This document shows, piece by piece, positions 59,353 through 64,000 of a DNA stretch of 64,000 nucleotides. The translations under genes were made by a program, and so were the position numbers. The notes beneath the pieces are model-generated. The model was given only the letters and a program-made list of their open reading frames with translations. It did not search any database and had not been told where the DNA came from. Origin of the DNA: Monodelphis domestica (taxonomy: Eukaryota; Chordata; Mammalia; Didelphimorphia; Didelphidae). Numbering within the stretch: the stretch's first letter is position 1; each line of letters starts with the position of its first letter. The stretch is taken from positions 15,463,255-15,527,254 of the forward strand of contig NC_077232.1 of the NCBI RefSeq assembly GCF_027887165.1. Direction: 5' to 3'.

Positions 59353-61340
59353 TATACATCTAATTACATAGAAAGTTGTAGAACTATACATTCCAAATAA
59401 CCCTGTCACAAAGGCAATTAGAACATATTTAAAAATCTGTGTTCATGTCAAGTTGGGAGCAGAACTGGAAATGCTAAACATGGGCATGATGGTCCTACAG
59501 TGGAGTCCTGTTTGTCCTAGAAACCTTTTAAAAGAATATAAATATACATTCAAGAGTATGGGAGAACAGATCTTATCAGTATTATCAATATCATCAATAT
59601 AATCAATATCAACAATCTTATCAATATCAGTACAAAACTATTAGCTAATTTAATTTTGCTGATAATTTGTCAAAGATATAGAGAAAGGACTGAGCAGTAT
59701 AGCTTATGGAGGAAATACGTTTTCAGCTCAATGGAATTTTCAGTGGTTTTGATCATATAAGGTAAAGGAATGGCTTAAAGAAAATCATATTACAAATGTA
59801 AAGTCTGAGTCATCTTATAAATGGGATGCTAAAAAACATCAAATTAACCATTGCAGGGAAGTTAGTTAAAATTTGACTGTCTTGTATTTAGTAAGTGCCT
59901 AATAGATATCTTTAAGAATTAAGAGATACACATGATCATAGTGGCCATTTCCAAATATCAGTAGCACTATAAGGTAATGGAGAGAAAGAAGGCTTTAGTG
60001 TTGGGGGAATTGGATTAAAATTTTTTTCTGATACATGTTCAGTGTAGTAAGTAAATCATTCATTCTCTCAGAACTTCACTTTCTTCAAACACATACTCAA
60101 GATAATACTGGTAGGTGCTCACATTAAAAGTCTGATTAAAGTAAAGTGTCTTGAAGACTTTAAGGTTAAATATGAATGATTCAGCTTTATTAAAATATAA
60201 TTGTTTTCAGAATATTAATGACAGATCAATGCACAAGTAGCAAAGATTGTGGGTAGCCAAGAATCAGACTCTAGTCTCTTGGTTCCCATTTCTAACCAAT
60301 ACCCTTCTCTAGAAATATTTCAACAACTTTTATTCTAGAATCATTTATGAGACAAACCATTGTCCTTCTATTTATTTACTCTCATCCCCTTTAGATTAAG
60401 AAACTATTAATGGGCAATTAGTTACTCCAAAGAGATGGGAACTGATACATCATTTTTGATGAAGAAAGCTGACAATTACTTTTCTTTTTGGACTTCTTAG
60501 CATGAGGCCTGATACTGAGCAGGTTTTTAACATTTTTTTTATTGACAAAACAACATTTATAGCCATTCAGTAATTGTCTTCTTTATGATAGCTGTATTTT
60601 CTCTTGTGCTTATGATGCCATCTTTCACTAATTAAAGGTAGACTCTCTTGATGCTAGCATAGTTGCCTTGTCAAATACACTGTAAAGAAGATAGAATTTA
60701 GCCTCAGAATATTTTGGCATAAAAGACAATTATTCCAACACATAGCTATTTTGTTTTGTATTCCAGCTCTTCCATTTATCTTTACTTTACACCATTTCTG
60801 TATTTTAAGTCCAGAACATGTCAAATTTGAATATTATTCTAAGTGATCTTTAAGAAACTTGCAAGCTCCAACAACCATGATTCTTATGGACTCCATATAC
60901 AATGTATTTAATAAGAAGTTGGTTGTAATGATCCATTGCTTTGATGGTAAACTGCTATAAAAGACAGTCAATTTAGAATATAGATTGAAAACTACTGCCC
61001 ATTTGCCTTTCAGAGGACAAAAGACCTCCTACTTCTTCCCAAAATTTATTTACTCTGTTGTGCATATGTTGAACAAAGCATGAAAAGGATTTTCCAATTG
61101 ACAATTTTTTTCCCACATTGGCAGTCAATTAATTCAATTAATATTTTTCATTTGTTATGTTCCAGATACTGAGGAAAATAAAATTTTGCTTGAAGGTATC
61201 CATTTATAATTCTTTTTACCCTTTTTTATATTTATCAATTTTTTCATCTTGGCACAACTGGTCAGCTATGAGTTCTTTTTGGTAGCATTCAGGAGGAATA
61301 AAGAATAGTTTAGGAGTGGAGCTACCCAAGACAAAAATTC
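59353..61340. repeat. Unit C OR upstream flank
   Basis: From 59734 it is almost identical to 1414-3022 at the left edge. No gene is seen. It includes an AT-rich ATCAATAT-like repeated run at about 59575-59630. Confidence 0.8.
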
Positions 61341-61970
61341 TGCCATAGAATATAATCAATACCACAACACTGATGTGGGTTGAAATGTCCCACAAACCCT
61401 GCCAAGTAGCTGAATACCATCAAAAAATATTGGAAAAATAACTAGGTCATTAGTAAGGGGCTGCCTTTCATATAAGACAGATGAGTTGCTTAGATTCACA
61501 ATTATGAAAAAATTCCTAGCATTAGTCTTTGGACAATCTATGTCAGCAATTACAGGTGGTTCAGTTTCCTGGTCAGACTGGACTATGTTTAAACAAAGCT
61601 CAATTTCCATACTCACTGTATTTCTTAGAATATATGCAGAAAGGAGCAAAACTTAACCTAAAGTTGCCCCATGGTAATTATCATATCATTAGCATCACAC
61701 TTACTTTTAAGTTGCCACCCCTTCCTTAGCAACTAATGAATATAGAAAGCATCCTTAAAACTCCTACCCACCTTTTACTCTCTTACTTTTACTCTCTCAC
61801 CTTTTACTATCTTCTCCTTTACTCTTACTCTTTACTCTCTCACTCTCTGCCTCTACTTTTCACACCTCCTTGCCTCCTTCTCTTCCCTTATTTAATTACA
61901 TTACTAGCTACTCTATTACTATATTTTTCTTATAATAAAGCTCATTTCCTTCAAATGGAATCAGTTTAAT
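61340..61970. repeat. Insert shared with unit 0, unit C copy without the LTR
   Basis: Same as 3023-4018 but uninterrupted. It contains the 97-codon minus-strand open stretch (61356-61649), the pyrimidine tract (61775-61880) and an AATAAA near the right end. It shows the empty site for the solo LTR. Confidence 0.6.
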
Positions 61971-63714
61971 CATCAATCAATTCTTTGAACAAGATCCAAT
62001 GAGTATTCGCCCTTGTATCAGAGGACATTCTTCCTTAAAATTCCATTAAGGGTCACAGATCCTCTCTCCAACTTTTCTGAACTTATTTGACCTCTGAAAT
62101 GCAATTGCCCATCTATTCCTGAGCAACCAGATCCAATTTTATTAGTTAGAATACCTACTCCAACCTAGTGGCTGGATCCCATTGAATGCACTTACTCCTG
62201 CCTTACACAGGTACCCCAAAACACATAAATGCCTACATAGAGCATGATCAAATCCAACAAGTCCTAGGGCTGAAATTTATGATCTATAATTAATTCCCAG
62301 CACCGATGCTTACTTACTGCTTGATTTTGGTCAAGTTGCTTAATCTCCATGGGCCTCACTTTCCTCCTCTATAAGATAAGGAAAATAAACTAGATGTGTT
62401 CTGATGTACCTTCTAGATTTATGACTTGAATTTATATGGCTTATGTTCAGGTATCTTTTTGACCTAAAGCTTAATGGCTAAGAGATGTGTATAACATCAA
62501 CAAGATCTCTGAACTTCATTTTTCAGAGATTAGATAGGAAGAGGCCTTGATGCTTTGTGTATTTCTTGTAAACACACATTTTGATTTTCAATGATATCAA
62601 AATGAGAACCATGGTGTCTATTTTAGGCTCTTGGAAATGGATTCCATCCATAATATCTTGAGTCTCCATAAGATGTAGTTGAAGAATCATGGGGGACTTG
62701 GAAGGAGTCAATTACTCACTATTAACATTTGACTTTCAAATGGAATCACAAGATCATATCTATCATTTCAAAGGACTTTAAAGGTCATGTGGTCCATTCT
62801 CTAACTTTGAGGCAGCCTAAACAAGTTCCTTAGGGTGGCATAAGTAAGTGTGTAACAAAGTCAGTCTGTAATTGTGTGTTATGATTATAAATTTAATACT
62901 TTGTCCTTTTGGTTTGCTCTAAGATATAGCCATAACTAATCCATGAATTTTCAAATTTTCAGACATTTCCCTTGGATATAATTAGGATAAAGAATAGCAT
63001 CTTCATGGCCAAAAAAGAAATCATTTTATTAATTATAGTAAACATATTTAAATTTTTTCAACTTTATTTATAAATTGAACTAGTTTTTTATCTGTCTGGT
63101 TTCATTGGTAGTCTTCAAAGTGGTTCTTAAACTTCACTAAAATGAGTTTCATCTCTCAGGACACTGTAAATATGTCTTTCTAATAAATGTATAAATTTTT
63201 TCATCCAAAACTTTGTTCGTAAACTTTGACTTTATTAATTTAATTGATCAATATTTGATGTATTCTTTACTTTAAATAAAACAAATTCTCACATATATTG
63301 GCAGTTTGTGCTGCAAAGGCAATTTTCTCCTATACTTCCTAAATCATTTTGATTTTTTAAACCTATTTTTCTTAGCTTTTCATTGTGTGTAATTCTGGAC
63401 CTCAGGGAATACATACATTAAAGCCACAGGAAAAAAAATTCTGAGGTAATAATAATAGTAGAATTTTATTCATACTTGCCATTTTAATTTATACATAATC
63501 ATTTTGTACTTAAACAAAGGAAAGAGTGTTAGTATTTTATACATATTCTTCCCTAAAATAATGATAACAATAATAACTATCCTATGATGCTGATAATTGA
63601 GATCCTATATAGAAAAATGTAGCTTATTTCCTTATCTTTCCCAAGACGTATCACAGTGCTAGCCACATAATATGGATTTCAAAAATATATATTGATTAAT
63701 CATTAATAAATTAC
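61970..63714. repeat. Unit C upstream flank, continued
   Basis: It aligns with 38890-40572 of unit B and, in its last part (from about 63020), with 19310-20065 of unit A, including a MIR/THER-like SINE at about 62285-62420. The 62-codon frame at 62523-62711 is not conserved. No gene. Confidence 0.72.
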
Positions 63715-63925
63715 TGGATACATTTCTAGGCTTGATGTTAGGAAGAATAATCCTCCTAAATTCAAATATGGCCTCATTTACTTCCTAGCTTTGTGGCCCT
63801 GGTTTCTCTTCTGTAAAATGACCTGGAGAAGAAATGACAAAGGAGACTGGAGGATCTTTGTCAGGAACACCACAGATTGGGTCACTAGGCTTAAGATAAG
63901 ACTGAAATGACTGAATATCAACACA
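63715..63925 (+). repeat. tRNA-type SINE, copy in unit C
   Basis: It occupies the same position relative to the OR gene as 20066-20303 and 40573-40785. More diverged in its 3' half. The window ends in flank sequence 75 bp later. Confidence 0.7.
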
Positions 63926-64000
63926 AGGATTTTATGAGAAAAGGATGTTACAAGGAGAGAAAAACTTTCTTAGAAGGAAACTCTACAATTTTATAGCAAC

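Noticed and set aside
1-64000. CRISPR arrays, operons, rRNA or tRNA genes, and novel compact gene systems
   Set aside because: No regularly spaced repeats, no gene clusters beyond the three ORs, and no tRNA or rRNA-like sequence apart from tRNA-derived SINEs.

Overview
The window is mammalian, almost certainly marsupial, nuclear DNA. It is AT-rich, has no compact operons, and carries three intact single-exon olfactory receptor (OR) genes in a dense background of retroelements. The marsupial call rests on the opossum-type L1 3' ends, on the SINE type at about 18, 29.3, 32 and 51.5 kb, and on the tRNA-type SINE at 20.1, 40.6 and 63.8 kb. These are recognised from memory of the families, not from a search.

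The only host protein-coding genes I can support are three OR genes of the family-14 type, all on the minus strand: 16457-17419, 34943-35917 and 58314-59303. Each has the full set of OR motifs, no internal stop, and a strong splice acceptor just upstream of the start codon. They are tandem paralogues. Long blocks around each gene align to one another, so the window is a tandem segmental duplication: unit A (about 10.56-22.1 kb), unit B (about 22.44-43.3 kb) and unit C (about 47.3 kb to beyond the window end). Part of a further unit (unit 0, from about 1.4 kb) has its OR gene, if it exists, outside the left edge. A truncated unit start is also visible at 43.3-45.0 kb.

Each unit runs, from low to high coordinate: an AT-rich leader block; an old plus-strand L1 ORF2 fossil; assorted insertions; the OR downstream flank; the OR gene (minus strand); and an upstream flank containing a tRNA-type SINE shared by A, B and C. 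Insertions present in only one unit postdate the duplications. These include three 356-360 bp solo LTRs of one family with 4-bp target-site duplications (TSDs), a 643-bp solo LTR with a 5-bp TSD, a hAT element with an 8-bp TSD and a smaller hAT-like one, and a 2.4-kb internally deleted L1 with a 12-bp TSD whose ORF1 reads in frame into the ORF2 tail.

Other fossils are a gammaretrovirus-like pol piece at the left edge, several copies of an ERV family that shows gag and a long 3' non-coding part but no pol or env, and an inverted (twin-primed) L1 at 52.2-53.3 kb. I see no CRISPR array, rRNA, tRNA gene or compact gene system. The three receptors would be used independently, one per olfactory neuron, as is normal for the family. 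I found nothing that I would call a new biological system. The most distinctive items are the duplication history and the in-frame ORF1-ORF2 L1.
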